A stretch of DNA of 64,000 bases from Pseudomonas sp. G.S.17 (GTDB lineage: Bacteria > Pseudomonadota > Gammaproteobacteria > Pseudomonadales > Pseudomonadaceae), in contig NZ_CP151076.1 of assembly GCF_038096165.1 (NCBI RefSeq), positions 1,116,001-1,180,000 on the forward strand. Reading direction: 5' to 3'. How positions within the stretch are numbered: position 1 is the stretch's first letter; each line of letters starts with the position of its first letter. Positions 9,450 through 19,957 of this stretch are shown here, in pieces. A program made the translations under genes and the position numbers. Below the pieces are notes generated by a model that was not told where the DNA came from, did no database searches, and saw only the letters and a program-made list of their open reading frames with translations.

Positions 9450-11177
9450 TTAAAGAGTCTCGGATCCGGTCAGGCGCCGCAAAGTGCTGCGCAAAATAGG
9501 GCTGTCGGGTTGCTGCTCCAGGGCTTTGCCCCAGATTTTACGGGCTTCGCGCTGCTCGCCTTTGGCCCACAGCACTTCGCCGAGGTGGGCAGCGACTTCG
9601 TGGTCCGGGAAGCGTTCCAGAGCCTGGCGCAGCAGGCGTTCGGCTTCATCCAGGTTGCCCAGGCGGTAGTTCACCCAGCCGAGGCTGTCGAGAACAGCCG
9701 GGTCATCCGGGTTCAGGGTGTGAGCTTTTTCGATCAGGTCCTTGGCCTCGGCATACCGTGTCGTGCGATCCGACAAGGTGTAACCCAGGGCATTCAGGGC
9801 CATGACGTTTTCCGGTTCGCGCTTGAGAATCGTGCGCAGGTCTTTTTCCATTTGTGCCAGATCGTTGCGCTTTTCGGCCAGCATCGCCCGGGTGTACAGC
9901 AGGTTCAGATCATCCGGGTATTGCTTGAGCGCCTGATTCAACACTTGCCAGCCACGTTCGGCCTGGTTGTTGTTGGCCAGGGTTTCGGCTTCGATCAGGT
10001 ACAGCTGAATGGCGTAATCGGGTTGCGCTTCACGGGCTTCGGCGAGGCGTTTCGAGGCTTCGGCGGCGCTGCCGTTACTCATCAGGATATCGGCCTGACG
10101 CAGCTGCGCGGGCAGGAAATCGGAGCCGGGACCCACTTGGGCGTATTCAGCCAGAGCGCTTTGTGGATCGTTGCGTTCTTCGTGGATGCGGCCCAGATTC
10201 AGGTGCGCTGAGTCGACGTGTGCGCCACGGGCGATCAAGTCTTCGAGGTAGCCAGCCGCTTCGTCCCAAGCCTTGGCTTCCAGGCACACCAGCGCCAGGG
10301 AGTAGCGCAGATCGTCGTCTTCAGGGAATTGCTGGACGAGGCTGGAAAACTGCACCTTGGCGTCCGCCATGCGGTTCTGTTCAACCAGCATGCGCGCGTA
10401 AGTCAGGCGCAGGCGTTTGTCGTCCGGGTATTTCTTGATGCTTTTTTCGAGGATCGGCAACGCTTCCTTGCCGCGATCCATGCCTTGCAGGAGGCGGGCG
10501 CGCAGCAGGATCGGCGCCACTTCACCTTCTTTTGGCGGATTGTCTTCCAGCAGCTTCAGGGAGTTCTCGGCGTCGCCGTTCTGTTGCAGCAGCAGCGCCT
10601 TGCCGAAAATCAGCTGGCCGTTGTTCGGGTATTTGGCGAGCAGCCGGTCAAAACTTTTGAGCAGCGCATTGCGCGTCTCGGGATCGGTTTCCGAAGCGGA
10701 CAGCGCAAGAAAATCGAAATGTGTGTCGCCCTGACCCTGAAGGACCTTTTCCATGTAGACCATGGAGTCGTCATAGCGACCGGCGCGGGCCAGCTGAATC
10801 GCGGCGGCGCGCTGGGCTTCAAGATTGGTTCGGTCGTTCCTGGCCCAGATCAGCGAGGTGTCCAGCGCAGCCTGGTCGGCGCCCAGGTACTCGGCGATCC
10901 GGAACGCGCGCTCGGAAACACCGGGATCCTGAGTGTTGATCGCCTGGGTGACGTAGTTGTCCAGGGCGATATCGAAACGATTGCGCTGACCCGCGAGCTC
11001 GGCGCTCATCAGGCTGACAAAGGTTTCCTGAGTGAACGATCCATAGACCTGAGGCTTGGCGTCAGGCGCTGGAGTCGTGTCCTTCGGCACAGGCGTTGCC
11101 TGTGGTTCAACGGGGGCCATCGACTGGCAGCCGCTCAGAAAGACAAGGGCGAGGAATAACGCGGAGGATCTATTCAT
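9450..11177 (-). CDS. Tetratricopeptide-repeat lipoprotein
   Basis: A 575-residue lipoprotein with many TPR units. The signal peptide [17 protein letters not shown] has its lipobox cysteine at residue 17, so I start at 11177 although the frame is open to 11216. TPR-like helices run from about residue 70 to the end. The clearest are near the C-terminus ([39 protein letters not shown]). It is upstream of lolB and ispE with 4-bp spacing and divergent from hemA, an arrangement I know from other Pseudomonas. A role as an envelope scaffold is plausible but not shown. Confidence 0.9.
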   Translation of the reverse strand: MNRSSALFLALVFLSGCQSMAPVEPQATPVPKDTTPAPDAKPQVYGSFTQETFVSLMSAELAGQRNRFDIALDNYVTQAINTQDPGVSERAFRIAEYLGADQAALDTSLIWARNDRTNLEAQRAAAIQLARAGRYDDSMVYMEKVLQGQGDTHFDFLALSASETDPETRNALLKSFDRLLAKYPNNGQLIFGKALLLQQNGDAENSLKLLEDNPPKEGEVAPILLRARLLQGMDRGKEALPILEKSIKKYPDDKRLRLTYARMLVEQNRMADAKVQFSSLVQQFPEDDDLRYSLALVCLEAKAWDEAAGYLEDLIARGAHVDSAHLNLGRIHEERNDPQSALAEYAQVGPGSDFLPAQLRQADILMSNGSAAEASKRLAEAREAQPDYAIQLYLIEAETLANNNQAERGWQVLNQALKQYPDDLNLLYTRAMLAEKRNDLAQMEKDLRTILKREPENVMALNALGYTLSDRTTRYAEAKDLIEKAHTLNPDDPAVLDSLGWVNYRLGNLDEAERLLRQALERFPDHEVAAHLGEVLWAKGEQREARKIWGKALEQQPDSPILRSTLRRLTGSETL

Positions 11178-11403
11178 ATATAAGAAGGGACGACTTACCT
11201 GCGGTCTGGGCATCATGACACAAGGCTGGAAGCAAACCCACAGCCGGTTGGAAAACTGCTGGGTGTGCGTTTTTTTGCAGGCCGCAGGTCCCGTTTTGAG
11301 GCGTTTATGCAGCGGCTGTACTAGGACAATAGTCTGCGGTGGTTGTTCTGAATCTATTGAAGTAGGACAATTGCCGGCTTCACGTCACCATCAGCGACCT
11401 TGA

Positions 11404-12681
11404 ATGGCCTTCCTTGCACTTGGTATTAACCATAAGACTGCCTCGGTAGACGTCCGCGAGCGCGTGGCATTTACGCCTGAACAGTTAGTTGAGGCCTTGC
11501 AGCAGCTCTGCCGCCTGACCAACAGCCGCGAAGCCGCGATCCTCTCGACCTGCAACCGCAGTGAGTTGTACATCGAACACGACGAACTCGCGTCCGAATC
11601 CATCCTGGCCTGGCTGGCCGACTATCACCAGCTGAGCCTTGAAGAATTGCGTGCCAGTGCCTATGTGCACGAGGACGATGCCGCCGTGCGCCACATGATG
11701 CGCGTCGCCTCGGGCCTCGACTCGCTGGTGTTGGGCGAACCGCAGATCCTGGGCCAGATGAAATCAGCCTATGCCGTGGCCCGGGAAGCCGGAACCATCG
11801 GTCCGTTGCTGGGCCGGCTGTTTCAGGCCACGTTCAGTGCCGCCAAACAGGTGCGTACTGACACGGCCATCGGCGAAAACCCGGTTTCCGTGGCTTTTGC
11901 CGCCGTCAGCCTGGCCAAGCAGATCTTCAGTGACTTGCAACGCAGCCAGGCCTTGCTGATTGGCGCGGGCGAGACCATCAGTCTGGTCGCCCGCCATTTG
12001 CACGACCTGGGCGTCAAGCGCATCGTGGTCGCCAACCGGACGCTGGAACGCGCGAGCATCCTGGCCGCAGAGTTTGGCGCCCACGCGGTGTTGCTGGCGG
12101 ATATCCCGGCCGAACTGGTCAACAGCGACATCGTGATCAGCTCCACTGCCAGCCAGTTGCCGATTCTGGGCAAGGGCGCGGTGGAAAGTGCACTCAAGCT
12201 GCGCAAGCACAAGCCAATTTTCATGGTCGATATCGCCGTACCCCGGGATATCGAGCCGGAAGTCGGCGAGCTGGACGACGTTTACCTGTATACCGTCGAC
12301 GATCTGCACGAAGTGGTCGCCGAAAACATGAAAAGCCGTCAGGGCGCCGCGATGGCTGCCGAGCAGCTGGTGACCATTGGCGCCGACGAATTCATGTTCC
12401 GCCTGCGCGAACTGGCTGCGGTCGATGTGCTGCGCGCTTATCGCCAGCAGAGCGAGCGCCTGCGTGACGAAGAGCTGCTCAAGGCGCAACGCATGCTGGC
12501 CAACGGCGCCAATGCCGAAGAAGTGCTGGTGCAACTGGCGCGCGGCCTGACCAATAAATTGCTGCATGCACCCAGTGTGCAACTGAAAAAACTGTCTGCT
12601 GAAGGTCGCCTCGATGCGCTGGCCATGGCCCAGGAACTTTTTGCCCTTAACGAGGGCTCGACGGATAAACCCCCGCAATGA
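11404..12681 (+). CDS. hemA: Glutamyl-tRNA reductase
   Basis: A 425-residue glutamyl-tRNA reductase, the first committed enzyme of C5 tetrapyrrole synthesis, which turns Glu-tRNA into glutamate-1-semialdehyde. The N-terminus [13 protein letters not shown] and the catalytic cysteine in LSTCNRSE (C50) are present, followed by the NADPH domain ([14 protein letters not shown]) and the helical dimerisation domain. It overlaps prfA by 4 bp and starts a run of closely packed plus-strand genes to murI. The ribosome site before the ATG is weak, as is common for this enzyme. Confidence 0.97.
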   Translation: MAFLALGINHKTASVDVRERVAFTPEQLVEALQQLCRLTNSREAAILSTCNRSELYIEHDELASESILAWLADYHQLSLEELRASAYVHEDDAAVRHMMRVASGLDSLVLGEPQILGQMKSAYAVAREAGTIGPLLGRLFQATFSAAKQVRTDTAIGENPVSVAFAAVSLAKQIFSDLQRSQALLIGAGETISLVARHLHDLGVKRIVVANRTLERASILAAEFGAHAVLLADIPAELVNSDIVISSTASQLPILGKGAVESALKLRKHKPIFMVDIAVPRDIEPEVGELDDVYLYTVDDLHEVVAENMKSRQGAAMAAEQLVTIGADEFMFRLRELAAVDVLRAYRQQSERLRDEELLKAQRMLANGANAEEVLVQLARGLTNKLLHAPSVQLKKLSAEGRLDALAMAQELFALNEGSTDKPPQ

Positions 12682-13760
12682 AAGCGTCACTGCTCAATAA
12701 GCTGGATATCCTCAGCGACCGCTTCGAGGAATTGACTGCGTTGCTTGGCGATGCGGAAGTCATTTCCGACCAGAACAAATTTCGCGCCTATTCCCGGGAA
12801 TACGCCGAGGTCGAGCCGATCGTCGAGGCTTATAAACTGCTGCTCAAGGCTCTGGCTGATCTGGACGGCGCCCAGGCGCTGCTCAAGGACAGCGATCCGG
12901 ACATGCGTGAAATGGCCGTCGAGGAAGTCCGCGAGACCAAGCAATTGCTGGTTGAGCTGGAAAGCCAGCTGCAGCGCATGCTGCTGCCCAAGGACCCCAA
13001 CGACGGGCGCAACGTGTTCCTCGAAATTCGTGCCGGTACCGGTGGCGACGAGGCGGCGATTTTCTCCGGCGACCTGTTCCGCATGTATTCGCGTTACGCC
13101 GAGCGGCGTGGCTGGCGGGTGGAGATCCTCTCGGAAAACATCGGCGAGCATGGCGGCTATAAAGAAGTGATTGCCCGGGTCGAAGGCGAGAACGTTTACG
13201 GCAAGCTCAAGTTCGAATCCGGCGCGCACCGTGTACAGCGTGTCCCCGAGACCGAATCCCAGGGTCGTATCCACACCTCGGCCTGTACCGTCGCGGTGTT
13301 GCCCGAGCCCGATGAGCATCAAGTCATTGAAATCAACCCGTCGGACTTGCGCGTCGATACCTACAAGTCTTCCGGCGCTGGCGGTCAGCACGTGAACAAG
13401 ACCGACTCGGCGGTGCGTATTACCCATCTTCCGTCGGGTATCGTCGTCGAATGTCAGGAAGAGCGTTCGCAGCACAAGAACCGCGCCCGCGCGATGTCCT
13501 GGTTATCTGCCAAACTCAACGATCAGCAAACCAGCGCTGCGGCCAACGCCATTGCCAGCGAGCGTAAACTGCTGGTGGGTTCGGGTGATCGATCCGAACG
13601 CATTCGTACCTACAATTTCCCTCAGGGACGAGTAACGGATCACCGCGTCAATCTGACCTTGTACTCCCTGGATGAAGTTTTGGCCGGCGGGGTCGATGCA
13701 GTGATAGAGCCGCTGCTCGCCGAATATCAGGCAGATCAACTTGCGGCATTGGGTGAGTAA
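12678..13760 (+). CDS. prfA: Peptide chain release factor 1
   Basis: A 360-residue RF1 that recognises UAA and UAG stop codons. The GGQ loop is in [18 protein letters not shown], and the surrounding [14 protein letters not shown] region fits RF1. The start overlaps the hemA stop in an ATGA arrangement, and the stop is directly followed by the prmC start. This is expected, because PrmC methylates the GGQ glutamine of this very protein. Confidence 0.98.
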   Translation: MKASLLNKLDILSDRFEELTALLGDAEVISDQNKFRAYSREYAEVEPIVEAYKLLLKALADLDGAQALLKDSDPDMREMAVEEVRETKQLLVELESQLQRMLLPKDPNDGRNVFLEIRAGTGGDEAAIFSGDLFRMYSRYAERRGWRVEILSENIGEHGGYKEVIARVEGENVYGKLKFESGAHRVQRVPETESQGRIHTSACTVAVLPEPDEHQVIEINPSDLRVDTYKSSGAGGQHVNKTDSAVRITHLPSGIVVECQEERSQHKNRARAMSWLSAKLNDQQTSAAANAIASERKLLVGSGDRSERIRTYNFPQGRVTDHRVNLTLYSLDEVLAGGVDAVIEPLLAEYQADQLAALGE

Positions 13761-14594
13761 ATGACCATCATCGCCAGCTTGTTAAGAAGCGCAGAGCTTC
13801 CCGATTCGCCGACCGCGCGTCTGGATGTCGAATTGTTACTGGCCGCCGCGCTGGGTAAACCGCGTAGTTTTCTGCACACGTGGCCGGAGCGCATCGTCAG
13901 CAGCGAAGCCGCGCTGACCTTCGCGTCCTATCTGCAACGGCGCCGGACCGGCGAGCCGGTGGCCTACATTCTCGGCCAGCAGGGTTTCTGGAAGCTGGAC
14001 CTGGAAGTGGCGCCACACACGCTGATTCCTCGTCCGGAAACCGAAATGCTGGTCGAGGCGACACTGGAACTGGTACCGGGCTTTGCGCCGACCAAAGTTC
14101 TGGATCTGGGCACCGGCACTGGCGCAATCGCCCTGGCACTGGCCAGCGAGCGTCCGCTTTGGCAGGTGACGGCGGTGGATCGGGTGATCGAAGCCGTGGC
14201 CCTTGCCGAGCGCAATCGCCAGCGTCTGCACCTGGACAACGCCAAGGTCCTGAACAGCCATTGGTTCAGCGCCATCGAAGGCCAGCAGTTCGACGTGATC
14301 ATTAGCAACCCACCTTATATCGCCTCGGAAGATCCGCATCTGGTCGCCGGGGACGTGCGTTTCGAGCCCAGCAGCGCGCTGGTCGCCGGTGCCGACGGTC
14401 TGGATGACCTGCGCCTGATCGTCGATCAGGCCCCGGCGCACCTGAACGCCGGTGGCTGGTTGCTGCTGGAGCATGGTTACGATCAGGGTGTCGCCGTGCG
14501 TGATCTGCTTAGCAGCCATGGTTTCGAAAAAATCCAGACTCGTCGCGATCTGGGTGAGCACGAACGCATCACCTTCGGACGCATGCCGTGCTGA
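13761..14594 (+). CDS. prmC: Release-factor glutamine methyltransferase
   Basis: A 277-residue class I SAM-dependent methyltransferase that N5-methylates the glutamine of the GGQ motif of release factors. The SAM motif VLDLGTGTGAIALAL and the catalytic NPPY (IISNPPYIAS) are present. It starts at the base after the prfA stop and overlaps moeB by 7 bp, so it is clearly part of the hemA-murI operon. Confidence 0.97.
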   Translation: MTIIASLLRSAELPDSPTARLDVELLLAAALGKPRSFLHTWPERIVSSEAALTFASYLQRRRTGEPVAYILGQQGFWKLDLEVAPHTLIPRPETEMLVEATLELVPGFAPTKVLDLGTGTGAIALALASERPLWQVTAVDRVIEAVALAERNRQRLHLDNAKVLNSHWFSAIEGQQFDVIISNPPYIASEDPHLVAGDVRFEPSSALVAGADGLDDLRLIVDQAPAHLNAGGWLLLEHGYDQGVAVRDLLSSHGFEKIQTRRDLGEHERITFGRMPC

Positions 14595-15358
14595 CTGACG
14601 CGGAGCTGTTGCGCTACAGCCGACAGATTCTGTTGCAGCATGTCGACATCGACGGCCAGCTGCGTCTCAAGCAAAGCCGGGTATTGATCGTCGGCCTCGG
14701 TGGCCTGGGTTCGCCCGTGGCGTTGTACCTGGCGGCGGCGGGTGTCGGCGAGCTCCATCTGGCGGATTTCGACACGGTCGACCTGACCAACCTGCAACGC
14801 CAGATCATTCATGACACGTCCAGCGTCGGGTTGAGCAAGGTCGATTCGGCCATTGCCCGGCTGACGGCGATCAATCCCGAAATCAAGCTGGTCGCCCATC
14901 GCCGCGCCCTGGACGATGACTCCCTCGCTGCCGCCGTTGATGCCGTGGATCTGGTCCTCGACTGCTCGGATAACTTTGCCACCCGTGGCGCGGTCAATGC
15001 GGCTTGTGTTGCGGGACGCAAACCCTTGGTCAGTGGCGCGGCGATTCGTCTGGAAGGGCAGTTGTCGGTGTTCGACCCGCGCCGTCCGGAGAGCCCGTGT
15101 TACCACTGTTTATACGGTCACGGCAGCGAAGCGGAACTGACTTGCAGCGAAGCCGGCGTGATCGGCCCGCTGGTCGGCTTGGTCGGCAGTCTGCAAGCCC
15201 TTGAGGCGCTGAAGCTGCTGGCTGGATTCGGCGAGCCGTTGGTGGGACGCCTGTTATTGATCGATGCATTGACCACCCGTTTTCGCGAATTGAAGGTCAA
15301 GCGTGATCCGGGATGCAGTGTCTGTGGAGCAGCCAGCGAACAGGGCAAGCATGAGTAG
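14588..15358 (+). CDS. moeB: ThiF/MoeB-type adenylyltransferase
   Basis: A 256-residue E1-like protein that adenylates the C-terminal glycine of a sulfur-carrier protein such as MoaD or ThiS. The nucleotide motif [17 protein letters not shown] and two zinc-binding CxxC pairs (CYHC and CSVC) are visible. It overlaps prmC by 7 bp and murI by 8 bp. MoeB and ThiF are hard to tell apart by sequence alone. The position after prmC is the usual one for the gene named moeB in Pseudomonas. Confidence 0.93.
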   Translation: MLTDAELLRYSRQILLQHVDIDGQLRLKQSRVLIVGLGGLGSPVALYLAAAGVGELHLADFDTVDLTNLQRQIIHDTSSVGLSKVDSAIARLTAINPEIKLVAHRRALDDDSLAAAVDAVDLVLDCSDNFATRGAVNAACVAGRKPLVSGAAIRLEGQLSVFDPRRPESPCYHCLYGHGSEAELTCSEAGVIGPLVGLVGSLQALEALKLLAGFGEPLVGRLLLIDALTTRFRELKVKRDPGCSVCGAASEQGKHE

Positions 15359-16151
15359 AGCGAGTGATGCGCCGGTAGGTGTTTTCGATTCAGGTGTCGG
15401 CGGCCTTTCAGTGCTGGGTGAAATCCGCAACCTGTTGCCGAATGAGTCGCTGCTGTACGTCGCCGATTGCGGGCACATCCCGTATGGCGAGAAGACCCCG
15501 GAATTCATTCGCCAGCGCTGCCTGATCATCGCCGATTTTTTTCACCAGCAGCGCGCCAAGGCGCTGGTCCTGGCGTGCAATACGGCGACCGCTGCCGCCG
15601 CTGCTCAGTTGCGCGAGCGTTATCCAGACTGGCCAATTGTCGGCATGGAGCCTGCGGTCAAACCGGCGGCGGCTGCCACTCGCAGTGGCGTGGTCGGTGT
15701 ATTGGCCACCACGGGAACCCTGCAAAGCGCTAAATTTGCTGCGTTGCTTGATCGTTTTGCCGGCGATGTGCGGGTCGTCACCCAGCCGTGCCCTGGTCTG
15801 GTGGAGTTGATCGAGAGCGGCGATCTGTTCAGCCCGACCATTCGCGCATTGCTGCAAAGCTACGTTGATCCGCTGCTGGCCGAAGGCTGCGACACGATTA
15901 TTCTTGGCTGCACCCACTATCCCTTCCTAAAGCCCTTGCTGCGCGAAATGATCCCGGAGTCGATCAGCCTGATCGATACGGGCGGCGCAGTTGCCCGGCA
16001 ACTCCAGCGACTGCTGATCCAGAACGACCTGTTGGCCGATATTCCGGCTCGGGAAACGCTGTTCTGGACAAGTGCGAATCCAACTAAATTCAGAAACATC
16101 CTACCCGTACTCTGGAAAAAATCTGACAGTGTGAGAAGCTTCGATTTGTAA
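15351..16151 (+). CDS. murI: Glutamate racemase
   Basis: A 266-residue racemase giving D-glutamate for peptidoglycan. The two catalytic cysteines are in [11 protein letters not shown] and [10 protein letters not shown], and the N-terminus has [12 protein letters not shown]. The frame is open upstream to 15303, but the ATG at 15351 overlaps the moeB stop by 8 bp and gives a normal-length protein, so I use it. It is the last gene of the hemA operon. No strong terminator follows. Confidence 0.97.
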   Translation: MSRASDAPVGVFDSGVGGLSVLGEIRNLLPNESLLYVADCGHIPYGEKTPEFIRQRCLIIADFFHQQRAKALVLACNTATAAAAAQLRERYPDWPIVGMEPAVKPAAAATRSGVVGVLATTGTLQSAKFAALLDRFAGDVRVVTQPCPGLVELIESGDLFSPTIRALLQSYVDPLLAEGCDTIILGCTHYPFLKPLLREMIPESISLIDTGGAVARQLQRLLIQNDLLADIPARETLFWTSANPTKFRNILPVLWKKSDSVRSFDL

Positions 16152-16263
16152 AAAAATCGTGAAATGCACTGTTTTGCACTGAACTATCGTGCGGCTCCGG
16201 ATTTCTATAGCGAATCTGGTGAAGTAAAAATCCTTATAACTGCAATCGAGTAGGAAGTTTCTG

Positions 16264-16782
16264 ATGAAGCGTCTTCTTTGTTTGGCCGCGATTGCGGCCG
16301 CACTCGCGGGGGTCAATACCACCGCTCAAGCCGCAGGTGTCGAGTTCTCGGTGGGTCAAACCGGCGAAGAAACACAGACTTATCGGCTGGGTATGAAGTT
16401 TGACTGGGACAAGAGCTGGCTGCAGAGCGATGTGGGCCGCCTGACCGGCTATTGGGACGGGGCTTACACGTACTGGGATGGCGACAAACGCTCTAGCAAC
16501 AATAGCCTGTCGTTTTCCCCGGTGTTCGTTTATGAGTTTTCCGGCGAAACCGTCAAGCCCTACATTGAAGCGGGCATTGGTGTAGCGGTTTTTTCCCACA
16601 CGCAAGTAGAAGACAACAAACTGGGTTCAGCCTTCAACTTTGAAGACCGCATCGGCTTCGGTCTGCGCTTTGCCGGCGGACATGAAGTAGGTATCCGCGC
16701 GACGCACTATTCAAACGCAGGTATCAAAGAGCCAAACGATGGTATTGAAAGCTACGCGTTGCATTACACGATGCCGCTGTAA
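16264..16782 (+). CDS. pagL: Lipid A 3-O-deacylase (PagL family)
   Basis: A 172-residue outer-membrane beta-barrel enzyme that removes the 3-O acyl chain from lipid A. A signal peptide covers about residues 1-24 (cut after AQA). The PagL catalytic triad is visible with the right spacing: H148 and S150 in ATHYSNAG, and E162 in DGIES (the known triad has the same H-x-S and a glutamate 14 residues after the histidine). It is a single gene after murI. The family modulates endotoxin and envelope properties. No regulatory site was identified. Confidence 0.9.
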   Translation: MKRLLCLAAIAAALAGVNTTAQAAGVEFSVGQTGEETQTYRLGMKFDWDKSWLQSDVGRLTGYWDGAYTYWDGDKRSSNNSLSFSPVFVYEFSGETVKPYIEAGIGVAVFSHTQVEDNKLGSAFNFEDRIGFGLRFAGGHEVGIRATHYSNAGIKEPNDGIESYALHYTMPL

Positions 16783-16809
16783 GCTTTCGGGTCGATCGGG
16801 CATTGAATT

Positions 16810-16898
16810 GTGGGAGCGAGCTTGCTCGCGAAGAGTCAATCATATCCGGCCTGATTTTCGGGTCTGAATATCGCCTTCGCAAGCAAGCTTGCTCCCAC
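16810..16898. repeat. REP palindrome pair (family A)
   Basis: Inverted pair of REP units: GTGGGAGCGAGCTTGCTCGC at the left end and its near-complement ending GCTTGCTCCCAC at the right, with about 50 bp between. The same family occurs at 36492-36573 and 55571-55659. Confidence 0.88.
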
Positions 16899-17028
16899 AG
16901 GTGAAATGCGGTCATCCCGTGGGACCGGATTTATCCGGGAAGGCGTCGGTGCAGACGCCACATCTGCGGCATCTGTGGGTTGCCCTCAAACATAGAATCT
17001 CCCACAGATTGTATTTATATTGCTCGCC

Positions 17029-17343
17029 TTATAAATAAGCGGTCTCAATCCCCCGCCGCTCATTCATGCAATCCTCCGAGCCCGTCTCGAACTCGCGGCA
17101 GATCAGCGGTCGCTTTTCATAGATCGTGCACATCATGCTGTTGCGATCCAGTGCCGCACACCAACCATCATCCAGGCGCAGCATGACTTCGCCGCCCCAG
17201 TCGTCATTGTCGATGTAGCGTTCAGGCACGCCGGTGTCGGTGATCAGCATCACTTCCAGCTGGCAACAGCAGGCCGCACAGGTCGAGCAGGTCACTGCGG
17301 TTTCTGTGGGGATTTGATTGGTCGGGATCAGGGTCGGCGTCAT
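17029..17343 (-). CDS. YkgJ-family cysteine-cluster protein
   Basis: A 104-residue protein of the YkgJ type (putative zinc- or iron-chelating, family function unproven). An N-terminal cluster TCSTCAACCC is followed by scattered cysteines (GWCAAL, MMCTIYEKRPLICREF, SEDCMNE). The frame is open further upstream, but the ATG at 17343 gives a compact protein and avoids overlap with the DUF2878 gene, which ends 26 bp before. It may be the last gene of the long light-cluster transcript, though the gap makes that less certain. Confidence 0.85.
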   Translation of the reverse strand: MTPTLIPTNQIPTETAVTCSTCAACCCQLEVMLITDTGVPERYIDNDDWGGEVMLRLDDGWCAALDRNSMMCTIYEKRPLICREFETGSEDCMNERRGIETAYL

Positions 17344-17369
17344 AGGCGCGCAGTGTATGCCAGCACAGG

Positions 17370-17909
17370 TCACTCGTGTGGAATGCCTGACCGGTGCCCG
17401 CGCTGTTGATCGGGCTGCAGTGCCTGAAAATACCCGGCCAGCCATTGCAGCAAAGGGAACACCGCCGCCCATATCACGGCCAGGACAAACATGCTCGGCC
17501 ACAGGCCTAGCGGCAGATGCACGCCGGCCAATTGCGAACCGGCGTAATACGACATCGGCCCGCCGATCGCGCCCAGCAGGCTGGCGCGCCACCAGGGTTT
17601 GGCGGTCCAGCTCAGGCAGTGATTTAACGTCGTCGCCAGGATCGCCCACAGCAGCATCAGCCATGGCGGAATCAGCGGCCCGCCCGCATCGAAATCAAAT
17701 ACCCCCAGCATCAGCAGCGCACTGTCGAGAATCGTGCCCAGCCCGGTTATCCACAGCAGCAGCTTGCCTTCTGCCGCCCACGAACTTATCCACAGCAGAT
17801 GCACGAGCAGTACGCCAATCGGGATCAGCAACCAGAAGCTGTCACCGCCGATGACACAGGCGAACCAGCCCGCCTGGAACAGCGCGGCGTTGGCGATCTG
17901 TTTAAGCAT
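17370..17909 (-). CDS. DUF2878 integral membrane protein
   Basis: A 179-residue inner-membrane protein with about five hydrophobic segments and many tryptophans. It fits the DUF2878 family, whose function is unknown. It overlaps the cyclopropane-synthase-like gene by 8 bp, so translation is probably coupled. I recall the family recurring with fatty-acid methyltransferase, DUF1365 and FAD-oxidoreductase genes, which suggests a role in the same lipid-modification pathway, but nothing in the sequence proves it. Confidence 0.82.
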   Translation of the reverse strand: MLKQIANAALFQAGWFACVIGGDSFWLLIPIGVLLVHLLWISSWAAEGKLLLWITGLGTILDSALLMLGVFDFDAGGPLIPPWLMLLWAILATTLNHCLSWTAKPWWRASLLGAIGGPMSYYAGSQLAGVHLPLGLWPSMFVLAVIWAAVFPLLQWLAGYFQALQPDQQRGHRSGIPHE

Positions 17910-19170
17910 CGAAGCGACCCAGCAACGGTTGCGGCAAGGCGGCCGGTTTGGCCAGCAGCAGTTGCGCCGTGCCGATGGTGCGTTCGAGAAAACCGCCTTC
18001 GCAATAACACAGGTAAAACTCCCACAGGCGCAGGAAGTAGTCGTCGTAACCCAACTCCATCAAATAACCATGGGCGTGGCTGAAATTCTCGTGCCACAAA
18101 CGCAAGGTGCGCGCGTAATGCAGGCCGAAATCCTCCATGTGCAGCAGGTTCATGTCGGTGTCACGGCCGACGATTTCGATCATTTTGTGCACAGACGGCA
18201 ACGCGCCGCCGGGGAAGATATAGCGCTGAATGAAGTCGACACTGCGCTTGGCTTGCTCGTAGCGCTGCTCACGAATGGTGATGGCTTGCAGCAGCATCAA
18301 GCCGTTGTCCTTGAGCAAGTGCGAACACTGCTTGAAATAGGTCGGCAGAAAACGATGGCCGACGGCTTCGATCATCTCGATGGAAACCAGCTTGTCGAAC
18401 GTCCCGGTCAGGTCGCGGTAATCCTTGAGCAGCAAGGTGATTCGATCCTGCAGGCCCAGTTGGGTGATGCGCTGTTCGGTATAGGCGAATTGCTCTTTCG
18501 ACAAGGTCGTGGTGGTGACTCGGCAACTGTAATTTTGGGCCGCATAGATCGCCATGCTGCCCCAGCCGGTGCCGATTTCCAGCAAATGATCGTCCGCCTT
18601 GAGCCCCAGTTTCTGGCAGATGCGCTCCAGCTTGTTCAGCTGCGCCTGCTCCAGCGTGTCTTCGGGAGTGAGGAATTGTGCGGCGGAATACATCATGGTC
18701 GGGTCGAGGAATTGCTCGAACAGCTCGTTGCCCAGATCGTAGTGTGCCGCGATGTTTTTCTGCGAGCCTTCCCGCGTGTTGCGATTGAGCCAGTGCAGGC
18801 TCTGAATGAACGGCCGCCCAAGACGGGCCATCCCGCCTTCCATGCCATCGAGCACATCCAGATTGCTGACGAAAACCCGGATCACCGCAGTCAGGTCCGG
18901 CGAAGTCCAGTAACCGTGGATAAACGCTTCGCCCGCGCCGATCGAACCGGAGCTGGCGACCATGCCCCAGGTGGCCGAATCCAGCACATGGATCTCACCC
19001 ATTAACGGCGCGCCGGCCCGGCCGAACACATAACGCTCATCGCCCTCGACGACGACCAATTGCCCGGCGCGCAACTTCTCCAACTGGCGCAGCACCCCAC
19101 GGCGCAGGAGGTTGGCGGTCAGGCTGTTGGTCCCCAGATTGGCAGAAAACCCACTGCTACTGCTTTTCAT
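17902..19170 (-). CDS. cfa: Cyclopropane-fatty-acid-synthase family methyltransferase (possibly UfaM)
   Basis: A 422-residue SAM-dependent enzyme of the CFA synthase family, acting on unsaturated acyl chains of phospholipids. The SAM motif LEIGTGWGSMAIYAA is clear, and an SVDFIQRYIFPGG motif follows. The gene lies among FAD-oxidoreductase, DUF1365, SDR and photolyase genes, as do the light- and singlet-oxygen-induced relatives. That makes UfaM, which methylates fatty acids en route to furan fatty acids, a better guess than a stationary-phase Cfa. It overlaps DUF1365 by 14 bp and DUF2878 by 8 bp. Confidence 0.9.
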   Translation of the reverse strand: MKSSSSGFSANLGTNSLTANLLRRGVLRQLEKLRAGQLVVVEGDERYVFGRAGAPLMGEIHVLDSATWGMVASSGSIGAGEAFIHGYWTSPDLTAVIRVFVSNLDVLDGMEGGMARLGRPFIQSLHWLNRNTREGSQKNIAAHYDLGNELFEQFLDPTMMYSAAQFLTPEDTLEQAQLNKLERICQKLGLKADDHLLEIGTGWGSMAIYAAQNYSCRVTTTTLSKEQFAYTEQRITQLGLQDRITLLLKDYRDLTGTFDKLVSIEMIEAVGHRFLPTYFKQCSHLLKDNGLMLLQAITIREQRYEQAKRSVDFIQRYIFPGGALPSVHKMIEIVGRDTDMNLLHMEDFGLHYARTLRLWHENFSHAHGYLMELGYDDYFLRLWEFYLCYCEGGFLERTIGTAQLLLAKPAALPQPLLGRFDA

Positions 19171-19957
19171 GGTGCTGGTCCTTGGGTTGCGCGGCGGCGG
19201 TGCGAAATTCGCCTTCTGCGGCCTGGTGCGGAAAAATCGGGATACGTTTGATGAACAGACGCACGGCTTGCCAATAGATCGCCAGACAGGTCTTGGCGGT
19301 CATCCACGGGAACGTCAGCAGATAGCGATGCAGCGTCTGGCGATTCAGATCCTGGCGCTCGAGGTTCAGCGTGGCGTCGAACATCTTCAGCTCGCCCTGC
19401 CAGTCGGCCATGTGCACACCAAGACGGGCGGCGGGCTGGCTGAAGCTCATGCGGTATTCAAGGTCCCGTGGCAAAAACGGCGACACGTGGAACGCCTTTG
19501 CCACCGCGAAATGCTGATGACCTTCGCCATTGGCGGGCAGCACGTAGTGATAACGCTCGCCCCAGGGCGTATTGGTGACTTCGCAGAGGATCGCCGCGAG
19601 CGTGCCGTCCCGCTCATGGCAATAAAAGAAACTGACCGGATTGAACGCCAGACCCCAGCTACGCGCCTGGGTCAGCAGGCAGACCTTGCCCAGCGGCATG
19701 TGGCCGAGCGCCGCGTTGACCCGTTCGCGCACGGCTTCGATGAGCGGCACGCCGCATCCGGTCAGCGCGTGCAGATAGTCCGTTTCGCGAAAGGAAAACG
19801 CCGCAAATCGTCGCTCCCCGGCCAGCGGCGACAAACCGAACACCGCCGCTTGTTCGTCCAGATCCAGATACAGCAGGCCGATCCGATAACGGAAGTCGTG
19901 GGCCTTCGGCGCGAATCGGCGATGGCTGATCCAGCCGCTGTACAGGGCGCTGTTCAC
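19157..19957 (-). CDS. DUF1365 family protein (GTG start)
   Basis: A 266-residue DUF1365 protein of unknown function, of a family often found beside CFA-type methyltransferases and FAD-dependent desaturase-like oxidoreductases. Family-like features are the N-terminus SGWISHRRFAPKAHDFRYR and the FNPVSFFYCHERDG motif. The frame continues upstream to 20287, but that part is antisense to or inside the FAD gene. The GTG at 19957 overlaps the FAD gene's TGA (GTGA) and gives the family N-terminus, so it decides the start. It overlaps the next gene by 14 bp. Confidence 0.88.
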   Translation of the reverse strand: MNSALYSGWISHRRFAPKAHDFRYRIGLLYLDLDEQAAVFGLSPLAGERRFAAFSFRETDYLHALTGCGVPLIEAVRERVNAALGHMPLGKVCLLTQARSWGLAFNPVSFFYCHERDGTLAAILCEVTNTPWGERYHYVLPANGEGHQHFAVAKAFHVSPFLPRDLEYRMSFSQPAARLGVHMADWQGELKMFDATLNLERQDLNRQTLHRYLLTFPWMTAKTCLAIYWQAVRLFIKRIPIFPHQAAEGEFRTAAAQPKDQHHEKQ